Assembly (NCBI GenBank): GCA_964036275.1
Contig: OZ038434.1
Span: 2,378,560-2,442,559 of the forward strand
From: Litoditis marina
Lineage: Eukaryota; Nematoda; Chromadorea; Rhabditida; Rhabditidae
DNA: 64,000 nucleotides
Reading direction: 5' to 3'
Every line of letters starts with the position of its first letter. Within the stretch, counting starts at the first letter, position 1. Of the stretch, positions 31,022-43,147 are shown in pieces. A model generated the notes under the pieces. The model had not been told where the DNA came from, did no database searches, and saw nothing but the letters and a program-made list of their open reading frames with translations. A program made the translations under genes and the position numbers.

Positions 31022-34000
31022 ATGACAAAGTGGGAGAATCTGTTTGATACACTTTCTTTTGTCTATCTCCTAATGCTCGTTTGGTACATCTACATTTTAT
31101 ATACTCTGAGAGTTTCGAAGAATGATATGTTCCGGAACTCGTATTTTTTCATGTTCTTTGTTTCTGGTGAGTGATTGATGGTCCAATCTGGCTTTCTGTC
31201 TTTATCTAACAGCACAGTCTCCATTACCGAAATCAACCATTTAGACTGTATTGTGCTTTAGCTTTAATAGCTCGCAACAAGTTTGGTTCGAAATTCAAAT
31301 AGCTAGTTGCCAGTCTGGCCCAGTTGCTTAATTGAGAGAAAATTGTTTGTCCATCTGGTTGGAGAGACTTCTGTTCAGACTGAACAGGACTATTTCCACC
31401 TTTCCAGACTAACTTTCTGACTTTTTAGTCGACTTTTTTAGGTCAAACTTTGGTAGAAAAAAGTTGGGTAGTCTAGCTATAAACTTCCACTTCCAGGCAT
31501 CCATGACGTTCTTCTCGGTTTCGGGTTGGAGTACGGACGAATGAGTGTTCGAGTCGGATTGGGTTGGTTCTTACTGTTCTTAGGGCTGTTAGAGTCAAAC
31601 GAACTTAAAAGTTGACTTGACTAGAGAATAAACAAAGTAACGCAAAAACTCGAATTCCTGGTAAGACATATACTGATGAGGACCGCTCCCAACATATAGA
31701 CTTTAAAAGCAAAGGTACTTAGGTGAAATGGCTCCGTTCAGGTGTTTTCTGCGTTAATTTTTCATAGTTTGTTTTCCTTTTTCTCACTTACATTCGTTTC
31801 ATGTTTACACACGTCTACTATTCCTCTTTTTATGAATGGAGAAGGTGTAATTTGGTTACCTTTCACGTGCCGTAGTAAAGTAATGCAATTGGTGAGCCTA
31901 ACCTTTAAGGAACTAGTCATATTTGGTCATATAGTTGCGAACTTTCTATCGTAAGGCATGATGAATGGAAAGACATCTGGAAAAAGTGCTGTTAACAGGT
32001 GAGTTTAAAGGGCTTTCGTAAACATTTTTCTTAAGTCCGACGGAACGCTACCGCGTGCGGCTGTTAAAAATACACGAAAATCGAAATTTCGAAAAACTCA
32101 AATATATTTTCAAAAACTCAAATATCTTTTTATCAACAACCTTACTACCGAGCAAGATCTTAGTTCACCTAAACACTCCTTACAGGCTCTGAAGCAGAGC
32201 CTTTCTATCGCATTTCAATGGCGTTGACTCACACCGAGCTACTGGCACATCAACTGATCAACTTTTTCATGGTTCTCAATCAATTCACCGGAGTCTGCTA
32301 CCCACATCTACATCAAACGGTCATTTTTTACTTATCAACAAAAATAACAACAAGGAAAAAATCAATCCACCAGCTTCATCAAACCTACAACACAAGAATG
32401 TGTTTGGTTGTTGTTTGGTAGAGGTTTTGATCTATAGTATACACTTTGTGTTGGAAAACGAGGTCAATACTTACGTTGATTACAAATCATTGTAGTGGAA
32501 AATTTCCAATTTACGTGCCGCAGAGATAAATTGAGCTATTGGAAAAAACTTGCCACTACAACTTTTACAAAATATTTTTTCCTAAATCCACGTTTTGACG
32601 GCGAATGTTACAGTTACAGATTTGGACAACGAAGAACACGAACATGCTACTGATCGTCCTGAATGTTTTGCCTTACATTCTTAATATTCATATATATCTC
32701 ATTCCTTATGTTCATTATTTCGATGAAGAAGGAAATGTGGCTGGATCAGCGAGGGCGGAAGACATATCGGTAACAATCCTTTACGAAACTCATGAGATTT
32801 TTCTTATTTGTCGTTTGGAGAGATCCACAACCGTAACTCCTAGCCTAACCTCCAATTAAAAATTTTACGGTTGATATGACGCTCTTCGATGTTATAGAAA
32901 CACTTCGTTGTTTTGTGAAGAGGATTGAGTTCATTCATCAAATTTTTATGAATATATAAAAATCCTAAAAAAGTAATACAATTAGTTGATATGCCGGTGG
33001 GTAGTCCTACTTTGTGAGTTTGTAGATGTCTCACCAATTAACATGGTAACCGCTTCCGAATGAAGCTAGGTTCAACTTATCAACTTATGTTTTTCTTATC
33101 ATTATTTCCTACTCTTGGGCTGCTTATAGTGCCAACTCCAAACAAGGACCCCACACTGCATATTGTGCCTGATTTCAAACTCTTTCAGGCAACACGAATT
33201 TTTGCAACAGTGCGTGAGGTATTCTTGCTCATTGTCAACACATGTCTAACGGCTATCACATATATTGGAATCCGCATGAAAACTAGAGCAGAAACAAGAA
33301 AGAACATTCCGGAAAAGGTGATTTTTGTTTTCTTTTCTCATTTCTGAAATAAGGTTATTTTCACCTTTTCTAGGGCCTAAATAAACTCGTATTCGGTTGT
33401 ATTTTTATAACTAACCAAACGTTTAAAGAAACCGTTCCGCTATAATTGGACTTTCACGAAAAATTCAAAAAGCTGGAAAACGTTTGTTAAAGTCTTCTCA
33501 TAGACCATGAAAAATTTTCTGATTGAAAATTTGCATAACATCAAGCGATAAAGAAGGGGACATGAACATTTTCACTGTGACGCAACTCGACTTGGCTCAT
33601 TTACATGTAGATTTATTTTCATTTTGTATTCTCTAATTGTGTATTCGTATGTGATAGAGTGTTTTAAAGTTGTTTGTGCTCTTCTATAGGCTATTTTGAG
33701 CATACCCCGTACGCAACTCCCCTATCGGTGTCATTACGTAAGCCGCTTTTCTCAGAAAACGAAGCAAGATAGGAATATAAAAGTATATATTTTTGATAAT
33801 GGTTTTTTATTTGCCATAAGGTCGGATTGTTAACTCGAAAGTCAAAATTAAAGCGGGACGGATTCTTTAATATGGCAGGGATGGTTTTCAGTGATAGTTT
33901 CATTCTAATTCGAAATTTCAGAGTGTTATGTTTGTATCGTTGCTGCAAATGGTGTTCAGCTCTTTCATGATCAGTTATCAATTCATGCAAGTTTACGGTG

Positions 34001-34587
34001 TGAAGCCGGAACAGAATATTTTCAAGATTTTCGTTCTCAAACAGGTTGGTTATTCAAACACCTGTGAAGCAATCTTTACTTATCGTTCCTAACTGAACTC
34101 CAAGGGCAATAATATGACAACAAATACTTTTGTTTCAAAAGCTGAAACACTGTAAAATTATCGTTCAATACAGATACAACGCGCAATATAAAAAAGTACG
34201 TTTATTTTCGATGCAAAAATTGTAAGTGTAGCGTTCTTTTTGGTGTCAAGTTGACAATACAAACTATATTTTTTGTATTTGAAAACACGTTGTTCCAGTA
34301 CAGACAAAAAAAAAGCCACTCACGAGTTGTTTCTGTGAATGACCCTACCTTAACAAATCACCATAAGGATTTGACTATATTCACCTTTAAATGACTTCGA
34401 AAACTTTCGAATGGAAGAACTTCCAAATTTTCAGTTCCAAGTTTGGTTTTTCCTAGCGGCGGTCATGAATGCGATTGCACTTCCGCTGTTCAGCGGCAAA
34501 CTTCGGAAAGAAATTTGGAGAACGTTGACCTGCGAAGCGACTCAAACTACAACCATCCATGTCACCCATTCAGCTAATCGTTTGTGA
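31022..34587 (+). CDS. 7TM chemoreceptor copy C, srg superfamily-like, intact
   Basis: Exons 31022-31166, 31497-31562, 32186-32319, 32620-32769, 33189-33317, 33922-34044 and 34435-34587 splice in phase to 299 aa. It starts MTKWENLF, with TM1 at about 11-31 and RNSYFFMFFVSG entering TM2. NQFTGVC closes TM3 in place of the superfamily NRF. The loop KTRAETRKNIPEK precedes TM6, and NAIALPLFSGKLRKE follows TM7 before a Thr/His-rich tail. All donors are GT and all acceptors end in AG. Intron 5 carries a 450-bp TIR element, and a short MITE starts four bases after the stop. A sensory GPCR role is inferred from the family. Confidence 0.92.
33423..33870 (+). mobile_element. 450-bp TIR element, copy 1, in intron 5 of receptor C
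   Basis: The ends TTAAAGAAACCGTTCCGCTA and the reverse complement of AAGCGGGACGGATTCTTTAA are inverted repeats of about 25 bp, about 84% matched. The ends carry TTAA, which suggests a TTAA target as used by piggyBac-type elements. A second copy lies inverted at 36839-37295. No coding capacity is seen. Confidence 0.75.
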
Positions 34588-34591
34588 TGTA

Positions 34592-34710
34592 CTAGAAGTA
34601 AATTGAACAGTCACGTTAAGTTGGCATCCTAATGAGAAATCGTGCACTTTCTCATGGCACGTTTCTGTGTTCTGCTGTGTTTAACATGTCTTGCGTGACT
34701 GTGCAATTGA
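34592..34710 (+). mobile_element. Short MITE, AGTCACGT family, copy 5
   Basis: Left end AAATTGAACAGTCACGTTAA and right end GCGTGACTGTGCAATTGA are inverted repeats of about 16 bp. It lies just after the stop codon of receptor C. Confidence 0.75.
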
Positions 34711-35978
34711 CAGAAGTACACTTCTGTCTGTTTTCGATTGCGGTATAACAGTTCGCGGTTTACTGGAGCAGTCCTCAGCGATGAATGCTGCCCTAATATC
34801 ACGTATTTGTAGTTTGCTCCTATTACTTTCGATTAGAATTGGAGAACTATGGTGTTCCCTATGTGTACCACCTCTGTTTCGACCGGACTAGAACTTTTCG
34901 TTTTCGTAGTTTTAAATAACTTCGTGATTTGTAACTCTCAACCTGACCATTGCAGTAACATGAGCATATTTTACCACAGCCCATTTACCTATTACCTTAA
35001 TCTTTATACCATGCTTTTCATCATTTTTCATAAATTCTGCAGCACATCATCCGAGAAATGTTGAGCCAGAGTGAAGCTGTACATCATTCTATGTTTTTCT
35101 GTGTTTGTAGCTTGATAACGCTCGGTTGAATATTTGAACGCATATTGGGTTTACGGATCAAACTACAACTGTGGAGCAGCAAACAATTGCAACCCCGCGC
35201 GGAGAATATGGTGGAGTCTTTCATTATCTCTCATCTGTGGTATTTACGTTATGTCCATCATCACTGCTTCCGAATAAACCCAAAGTAAAACTCTTCTTCT
35301 TCTCAATTCAAGCAGGTAGAATAATTTCACTTGTTTCTCGGTCCAAAATAAGTTTTTTTTTCTCTTTTCTATTCTGTGTTCTTTTCAATAGACAGTTTCG
35401 TGGAAAGCAATAGACTGCAAGACTACCAATCGGACTGATCCTGGAGAATACTGACAAAGATTCTCACTTCTATAATAGTTATCAATTATTGTTCAGAAGA
35501 ATTTACTGTAGTACTGACATAGAGTGGTAGCCAGGATTGGTTATATTCCAATGGAGACCGTAACATTCAAAGCTCGTCAAAACATAGAGCAAAATACAAT
35601 AACGGCGAGTTGAAGATACAATTCTTGATAAACATGAACACCCTGTGACATTCACACGTAGGATGGTGCTAATTGTTCGAAGAAGTGGAAAAACTTCCGC
35701 ACCTGTTTGTAGTAGCTCAAGTTCAAGAAAAGTGAACAATATGGCGCTGTACTTTGCCTTTACAACTGATTGTGCTACAAACGCACTAAACATAGTTTTG
35801 TTCGCACAACGGTTTACTGGGGTCCCTTCGAAAACATCATCGAGAAGTCCTAAGATGTTGTAGCTGCCCGTGGCTTTCGTGGCCACGATTGCATCAGATC
35901 ATGCCAAAACCAAACGTTCGAAAATCGGTGTTGAACCACTACTATGTAACAATTTGATGTGACGAAGGAAACTGGAAA
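34711..35978. other. Intergenic; one unexplained minus-strand frame
   Basis: A 127-codon minus frame at 35503-35886 starts MATKATGSYNILGLL and has alternating hydrophobic stretches and several Cys. It has no recognised motif. It could be a decayed membrane-protein exon or chance. Confidence 0.35.
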
Positions 35979-36450
35979 CTTCAACAACGGAATGGATATT
36001 TGGGTCCTGAATCTTCAACAACGGAATGAATATTTGGGTCCTGAATCTTCAACAACGGAATGAATATTTGGGTCCTGAATCTTCAACAACGGAATGAATA
36101 TTTGGGACCTGAATCTTCAACAACGGAATGAATATTTGGGACCTGAATCTTCAACAACGGAATGAATATTTGGGTCCTGAATCTTCAACAACGGAATGAA
36201 TATTTGGGTCCTGAATCTTCAACAACGGAATGAATATTTGGGACCTGAATCTTCAACAACGGAATGAATATTTGGGACCTGAATCTTCAACAACGGAATG
36301 AATATTTGGGTCCTGAATCTTCAACAACGGAATGAATATTTGGGACCTGAATCTTCAACAACGGAATGAATATTTGGGTCCTGAATCTTCAACAACGGAA
36401 TGAATATTTGGGTCCTGAATCTTCAACAACGGAATGAATATTTGGGTTCA
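35979..36450. repeat. 34-bp minisatellite, 14 copies
   Basis: The unit TCAACAACGGAATGAATATT plus TGGGTCCTGAATCT repeats at exact 34-bp spacing from 35981 to 36423. Copies differ mainly at one position (TTTGGGTCC or TTTGGGACC). The unit length is not a multiple of three, so it is non-coding. Confidence 0.97.
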
Positions 36451-36838
36451 AAGATATTTGGATACTGAATCTTCTAAGTCTAAGCGAGTGGGATGAATGA
36501 AGACGGACGAAGCAAATGTATTGTATGTACTTCTAGCAATATTGTGCGAAGCCGAGTTCCTATTTACAATATTTCTGAAAATCGTACTGTTTAATATCAA
36601 TTTACACCTGCTTCAAAACGGTTGAAAGCGTTCTAGTTCCGTTCGGCTCTTATTTTCATCAATTTTCTGGGAAGCAAGTTTAGAATCTGATTCAGATTAG
36701 CGTTTTTGAGAACACATTGTTGCATTTCACATAAATGGGTTATGACTATCCAATTACTCAGTTGAATCTTCGTATGTGAGCGATTTGTAAATTTGCCTAT
36801 TTCGATCTCTATGGTTTTCAATAACAGCAGCTTTCTCT

Positions 36839-37295
36839 TATTGAATCCGTCCCGCTTTAATTTCGACTTCTGAGTTAACGGGTTGACCCTATGGCAAATG
36901 AAAAACCATTATCGAAAATATATACTTTTATATTCCTATCTTGCTTCGTTTTCTCAAAAAGGCGGCTTACGTAATGACACCGATAGGGGAGTTGCGTACG
37001 GGGTATGCTCAAAATAGCCTATAGAAGTGCAAAAATGATTTTAAAACACTCTATCACACACGAATACACAATTAGAAACTAAAAAATGAGAATAAATCTG
37101 GATGTAAATGAACCAAGTCAAGTTGCGTCACAATGAAAATGTGCACGTCCCCTTTTTTATGGCTTGATGTTATGCAAATTTTACAAATTTTTAGTCAGAA
37201 AGTTTTTCATGGTCTATTGGAAAACATCGAGAAACTTTTTGAGCTTTTTAAATTTTTCGTGGAACTCGAATTATAGCGGAACGGTTTCTTTAACG
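36839..37295 (-). mobile_element. 450-bp TIR element, copy 2 (inverted)
   Basis: Nearly the whole length is the reverse complement of 33423-33870, for example the block around GGGGAGTTGCGTACGGGGTA. The right end keeps the TTTCTTTAA terminus and the left end is eroded. Confidence 0.8.
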
Positions 37296-38064
37296 TCTGC
37301 ATGATAAGTGACCACACCAAAAATGTTTTTTTTTCTTTAAATTGCCCACGATTTCATGACAATGTTCCATTACACTTCTAACATCCTAGTTGTTAATAAT
37401 ATCGTTATTTTTTATCAACAAAAAGTTAATGTTTTAATTAAAGGTGGTCTGGCAGGAACATTTTCGAAATTTAGATTTTCCATGGTTTTTTACTAATATT
37501 GTCATAGAACATACTATATAACCAATACTTCGTGCAACCATCACAAATTTAGCCAATACCCATGAATAATGATGACATACAGAGTTACCGTAACCCATCA
37601 CTTTATAAAACAAGGTGAATTGTGCGAGAAAACTCAATGATAAGTATTTCTACAACACGTAGACGTGTAATTTCACAAGCAAAGCGGATAAGATTTTTTT
37701 TATTTCATCGGAAGGTTTATATTTTGGAAAATGAATAATATGAAGAAAACAACATACGAATAGTAATCAATCATAATCACAATGTATAACTCATAGATTT
37801 TTGTTTTGATAGTATTAGAAACAAGAGACCTACAGTACAAAACAGAGGTAGGGAAATGGAATCGTAAGAGTAGAAGTAGACCCGACATTGAAACATATAA
37901 CATCCCAGAAATAAGCACGCAGAGACAACTTCAATTTTTGAAACATGCTTTGAAACCTTACACCAGAAACCACTAGTAATTTGTGACTATACCCCCGTTT
38001 TCAAAAATGGTCTCGAAATTTGAAAGGAAACAGCAAAACGGAATAAGACCGACAAAAAAATAAA

Positions 38065-38431
38065 TTATACTATTTCTTGTGTTTGTATCCTCCATGTTCC
38101 ATATGTGCGCAGATAGCTCGTAGGAATAGGATGGGGAAGAGGGCAGACGGGGCATGGAACATCTGCAAAACAAATGTTCATATCCACCAAAACATCCAAA
38201 ACCAACCAAATAGTAAATAGAATTGTCGTAGAAAGTAGCGAATCTCGTGGATTTCCTGAGATTCTCGTACTTCATTGACATTATCGAAATTGATTCGATA
38301 TAGGAATGAGTTTCGAGAAATTCAGTATCAGCGAGATTGACTAGATAACTACGTTTACCAGTCCCTGACAAATCACAACATTCACAACCATATCTTATAC
38401 TAGCAAGCAGAAAAAAGAAAAGAGTATTCAT
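38065..38431 (-). CDS. Possible small secreted Cys-containing peptide, two exons
   Basis: Exon 1 (38359-38431) starts MNTLFFFLLASI, a signal-peptide-like run, and ends at a GTAAAC donor. Exon 2 (38065-38162) follows a TTTTGCAG acceptor and stays in phase to a stop, giving 56 aa. The mature part has a CECC cluster and CPVCPLPHPIP. Without splicing, a longer 152-codon frame reads through instead, so the model is tentative. I recognise no family. Confidence 0.3.
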
Positions 38432-38625
38432 ATTCCAATAAAGTTTCCCGAATCCACATAGAAACCCGGAATGAGAAGCATGAAAATAGGTGGTTTTTCC
38501 CGAATTGAAGGAGGAGGGAGCCCGTTTTAGAACTTTTCTTGCTATATGGTCAGCATCTTGCGCTGACTTTCGCTTGTTCGTGAATACAGGAGAAGATAAG
38601 ACAAATTATCTGCTGATCATCGTTA

Positions 38626-39264
38626 TTACAGTCGAGCGATGTCATTCGAAACAAAAAAAGGCAAAAAAAGTTCCCTCTCCGTCAAACCTGGGAATATCAT
38701 ACCATTTTTGACAAAAGCAGTATGTATTTGGAATGAAAACTGGTTCATTTCGTTATCAAGTATAGTCAAAATTTTCTAGGAGTGATTGCTAGGCTATAAC
38801 GGTTTTGGAGAAAATGACGGAATCACTCACATTTTTTGAAGAAGTGGTCCCTGCAGCAACGATGAAAGACAGAAGACAACGAGATTACGTTGCTTTTGTG
38901 CCTCCGACCTCCGTCCAGAAACGATGATACAATATCTGAACATGATAACTGAGAGATGAAATGAGTATAATGAATGAAATCGAAGCACAAAGATCAGCAT
39001 AGAAAAGCAGAATAAATAAGTACACTTTATAGAGCTGCTAAATAACGAATTACCCAAACTTTTCGTTCTATTTCACAAACTACACAAAAACTTCAAGAAA
39101 CTGTATGAATACCATAATCTAATTTCAACAAGATAGAGTCAGCTACTGCTGGATGCAATGTACTCACCTACTATATATAATGACTGGTCCTCCTGAACGG
39201 CGGCGGCACTGTCTTCATTACTACTTCTACTGAACAAAAAATGTGCCGTGCAACGATGAAAAAC
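38626..39264 (-). CDS. Possible 3' part of an unrecognised gene, three exons
   Basis: Segments 39168-39264, 38831-38935 and 38626-38687 have good acceptors (CTTTTCAG, TGTTCAG, TTCCCAG) and GTGAGT donors, and join in phase to a stop. The two upstream exons share the motif VFHRC. Anything 5' would lie beyond 39264, where a 5'-truncated PLE begins about 100 bp away. The gene may therefore have been cut by that insertion, or it may have a very long intron. No family is recognised. Confidence 0.3.
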
Positions 39265-39665
39265 CTGAAAAGCAATTTGATAAAACACTGTTTGAAACTA
39301 TGTTGCTATTAGATAATCTAGACAATAACTTGGAATCACAAAAATTCATTCTCCAGCAATAAACAGTAGAAAACTTTTCGGATATTTATGACAACCAACT
39401 TCAACTGGAAAAAAAACTAACGAAAGCGTACATTCCTGCAATTATCTAGACCTTAACATTACCATAGATAACATGAATAAAGTATGCATAACAAAACTAT
39501 ATGATAAAACTGATGATTACCAGTTTAAAATTCAAAAGTATCCGCACTATCAATCTAATATACCTTTACAAATTGGACTCAATACGATTACAGGAGAACT
39601 TATTAGATTTTCGAGAAGTTGTTCAAAAGTTGAAGATTTCTTAGATAGAGCTGATAATTTAATCC

Positions 39666-39894
39666 GTCACCCCGGCCGACAGCCCAAACGAAGCTCCGCC
39701 CACCTCGAGCCGGATCAACCCTTAAAAGGGGTGAAACGACGGATACCAGAGTCTTCTGCCTGCCTGGCTGCCTGCCTTTTCCCTATGTATTTCTTTGTTG
39801 TTGAGAAATGAATATTCGTGTTAGATAGTGTTTGTGTCCGACCACAGGATAGAAACTACTAGCTCTGGGCCAATCGTAAGTCCCATCTAGAACG
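39666..39894 (+). repeat. 5' LTR
   Basis: Begins GTCACCCCGGCC and ends ATCTAGAACG. It is identical to the 3' LTR except at one base. Confidence 0.95.
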
Positions 39895-42025
39895 TGGAGG
39901 TCCTCGGGCACGAACTCCTATGCTCCCCGTCTGTTGTCCGATAGCCGTGTTCAGCTTCCGGAACGCGGACTAGGACGGGTGAGCACAGGATTCCCCTAAT
40001 TTCTATTATATTTTTCTACCGTAACACCCTTTTGTCTGATTTCAAAGAAGCTGGGCACCCGACAAAGTTCTGGCTACTAGCGAGTTGACTAGAATCCTCG
40101 CGAAACTGCAGTTCTATCTGTAGTATGCGAGTTGACTAAATTCCTCGCGGAAAAGCAGTTCTGCCTGCTGATCCACTTCATTCGGCTATTACTATTATTT
40201 GGAGCCTCTGTCCCATATTGGAGAGTACCCTTCGATGTCATGAGCGAAAGGAATGGACATGCCCATATTCAAGGAAGGTACATTTGATATTGATAGAAAA
40301 ACATTTGGTAACTGGAAAACAAATGTCGATCGACAGGCGTCACGGTTCTTTTGACTCAAACCACAGTATTCCCCGGGACGCTGGTGGAAAAATACAGTGA
40401 AATGATTGTCTTTAGAATCGTAATCCCTCCTCCTGAATATTCAATTTTGCAAGTGATTGTGTCGTTTTCCACACACTTTGCCATCTACGTACCGAAAAGC
40501 AGTAGCCACTCTCCCACTTTGTCCAAACCCAGAACGTCTCAGTCAACATTTTCGTCAGTAAAGTAAATTCAAAAGGCCAGGCAGGCACACTCCACTATTA
40601 TTTTATTTCTTTTGCACCAATATCATCACCGCACGGAAAACCGAAAATCTGCACACCACCTCGAGTTACAGTTCTGCAAACAGTTTTCGCGAAAAGCAGC
40701 TCCCATCCATCAAGTCCGCCCTTGAAATCCGTTTCCGGACGGAGAGAAAAATCTCCGCGGCGACGAAATGGAAGGATTTCTACATTCCAACGTCACAAGA
40801 GCCGTAGAAACCACCGGAACTGACCGCCACGGAGCTCCGAAAACTGCCAAATCGGGCATTCCGATTTTTCGCGAACTGGTTAGCTGCGTATATATACCGA
40901 CAGCAAGAGACAGTCACCAGTCAGTCTCTCTACCAGCAACGCAGCTCAACTGCTCTCGTCACCACTCAACCGCACCGATCGCCTCCCGCATCTTCAGTAA
41001 CCAGTGGTCAGGTACATTTACAATAGTCTTGGAACTCTAAGAGTTTTGGAGAACGCAATCAGTCTTGACATAACTTACTCTAACCCACTTCTCAAAAACT
41101 ACCAAAACCAATCAAGACTGAGGGCAAACACAAAGCTCTTAGATGGTCCTCATAAGTGAAGCCAGGTTACTGTTTCCAAGCTACTACCAGTACACTTAAC
41201 TTTTTCTTTCTCAAAAATTCAATCAAAATCAAATCTGGTAGTAGACCAACAGCAACACTAACAAGGCTCCAACCTGACCACTTTTAAATATATTTATATT
41301 GCACATTTCTCTCTCTCTCTCTCTCTCTCTCTCTTCACCTTATTAGTAAACTCCCACGACTTTATAACACTTCACAATTTTCTCATCCTTACTTATTTTC
41401 ACTTGTATGTTTTGTTTTCCTAGCACCAACATTATTTATATAATTTTCGCGTTTTCCACACTTCTCTTGAATAATTATCCTAATCTATCGCGCGCATTTT
41501 AATTCTCGTAGCCACATTGGCACTCTCGGTAGTCATTAGCCACCTTGTTATCTCCGCAATCTCCACGCGTTCGCTCAATTACGTAACATTTTGCGCATCC
41601 ATATCCTTCACCTCATCTCTCTCGCCGAATTGAAAAAAAAATGAAATGATGAAAAGAGGTCACGCAAAGTAGACCCACAAAAGAACAAAAACATCAAACC
41701 ATCGGCAATCTTCCCTGAAATATTTTTCTTCTCCTCTCTCATTCCCTTACTATTAAAAATCGTTCTAACATATCTATATCAAACTCTAGTACACTCCAAG
41801 GTACAAATAAGTATTATTCTTTAAATAATTTTTCTTTCTAAATTTTCTCTGTCGTCCTCCATTCTCAGTTCTCGCGTAATACCAGTATATCGCCAATCTC
41901 AATAGTTCCCTCCTGCATACTAATCATACATCCCTTGGAAGACGTTATCGTTTAGATCTCGTCTGTCCCTTCTCGAGATCTATCTCTCTCTCTCTCTCTC
42001 TCGCGACTCTGCAAGTTCAGAGTTT

Positions 42026-42481
42026 ATGCCCACGATTCCATCACCAAGAACTCTACTCAGCACACCTCTTGCCGGCAGACTACGGTCTCAGAACTTCCCG
42101 CCTATCGTCCCGTGGAACGAGCTCATCGGCTTCGGCCAAGACGACGCCATGCAGGACCAACTGGATAACCTCCAGACCATCATGGAGCGGACCAGCCGAA
42201 TGGTCAAAAATGAGAAGGCGTCATCATACCCCATCTTCTCAGAGCGCGAGTCATTCAAAAACTTCACACGCAGAGTGAATGACTGGCTCAACGCTAATCA
42301 GATGGACGACGCCGACGCCGTTCGACTCCTACCGTCAATGCTCCGCGGGTCGGCAAGAGACGCCTACGAACAGTTGCCAGACGCAAGGAAGATGAATGGC
42401 CCCTGGGTCACACTGCTCGATGAGCTCCAAGCCAACATCTACACACCTGAGAAGAAACTACTGGCTCGGGCGGCAGCTTGA
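42026..42481 (+). CDS. Gag-like protein of the LTR element (broken end)
   Basis: The 151-codon frame holds a retrotransposon capsid-like stretch: YPIFSERESFKNFTRRVNDW at about residues 68-87, then ADAVRLLPSMLRGSARDAYE. This matches the helical Gag pattern of Ty3-type elements. It stops at TGA 42479-42481. An overlapping frame from 42478 in another phase continues with a Ser/Pro-rich segment into the 3' LTR, so a frameshift or deletion has probably separated the two. Base composition is more GC-rich than the surroundings. Confidence 0.6.
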   Translation: MPTIPSPRTLLSTPLAGRLRSQNFPPIVPWNELIGFGQDDAMQDQLDNLQTIMERTSRMVKNEKASSYPIFSERESFKNFTRRVNDWLNANQMDDADAVRLLPSMLRGSARDAYEQLPDARKMNGPWVTLLDELQANIYTPEKKLLARAAA

Positions 42482-42918
42482 AACAGCATAAAAGGCGCTC
42501 GGAGAAATGGAAGACAAGCCACATCAGGCAAAACCGGGAAATGGCATACTCACCCCGCTCGCCAGATTATCTCCCACTCTCTTCGCCACCGACAAGCCGC
42601 CAATCGCCAGCCCCGTACTCGTCCTACGAGTCCTCTCCTGATCCTTCACCATCGCCCAGCCCAACTCCACGGGAACGGCCCCTCGATGACGAGGAGAAAC
42701 TCACCATCGCGAGGGATGCCCTAATCGCGATAACTTCGGGATACTTAGCCCACCCCCGCCAGCCGTTGGACGATCTCACCGAGAATATCCGGAGAGCTCT
42801 GTCGGAAGAGCAACTACAAGATATTCGAGGATGGACGGTCACACCCGGTTTGGGGTTCACCTTTACGGTGAAACTGTTGTTCGCGGGGCGGGACGCCCCT
42901 TCTTCGGTGAGGGGGCCC

Positions 42919-43147
42919 GTCACCCCGGCCGACAGCCCAAACGAAGCTCCGCCCACCTCGAGCCGGATCAACCCTTAAAAGGGGTGAAACGACGGATACC
43001 AGAGTCTTCTGCCTGCCTGGCTGCCTGCCTTTTCCCTATGTATTTCTTTGTTGTTGAGAAATGAATATTCGTGTTAGATAGTGTTTGTGTCCGACCACAG
43101 GAAAGAAACTACTAGCTCTGGGCCAATCGTAAGTCCCATCTAGAACG
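42919..43147 (+). repeat. 3' LTR
   Basis: 229 bp, 228 positions identical to the 5' LTR, followed by the AATCC duplication. Confidence 0.95.

Larger units (their letters stand above)
39666..43147 (+). mobile_element. Non-autonomous LTR retrotransposon, 3482 bp, recent
   Basis: The 229-bp LTRs at 39666-39894 and 42919-43147 show a single difference (GGATAG or GGAAAG). The element is flanked by AATCC at 39661-39665 and 43148-43152. A primer-binding-like TGGAGGTCCTCGGGC begins at the base after the 5' LTR, and a purine-rich GGTGAGGGGG lies just before the 3' LTR. The interior has a gag-like frame but no protease, RT or integrase. The LTR ends do not show the usual TG...CA. A TATATATA box near 40888 lies inside the interior. 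Confidence 0.92.

Noticed and set aside
35979..36450. CRISPR-like or coding tandem repeat
   Set aside because: There are no spacers, and the 34-bp unit breaks any reading frame.
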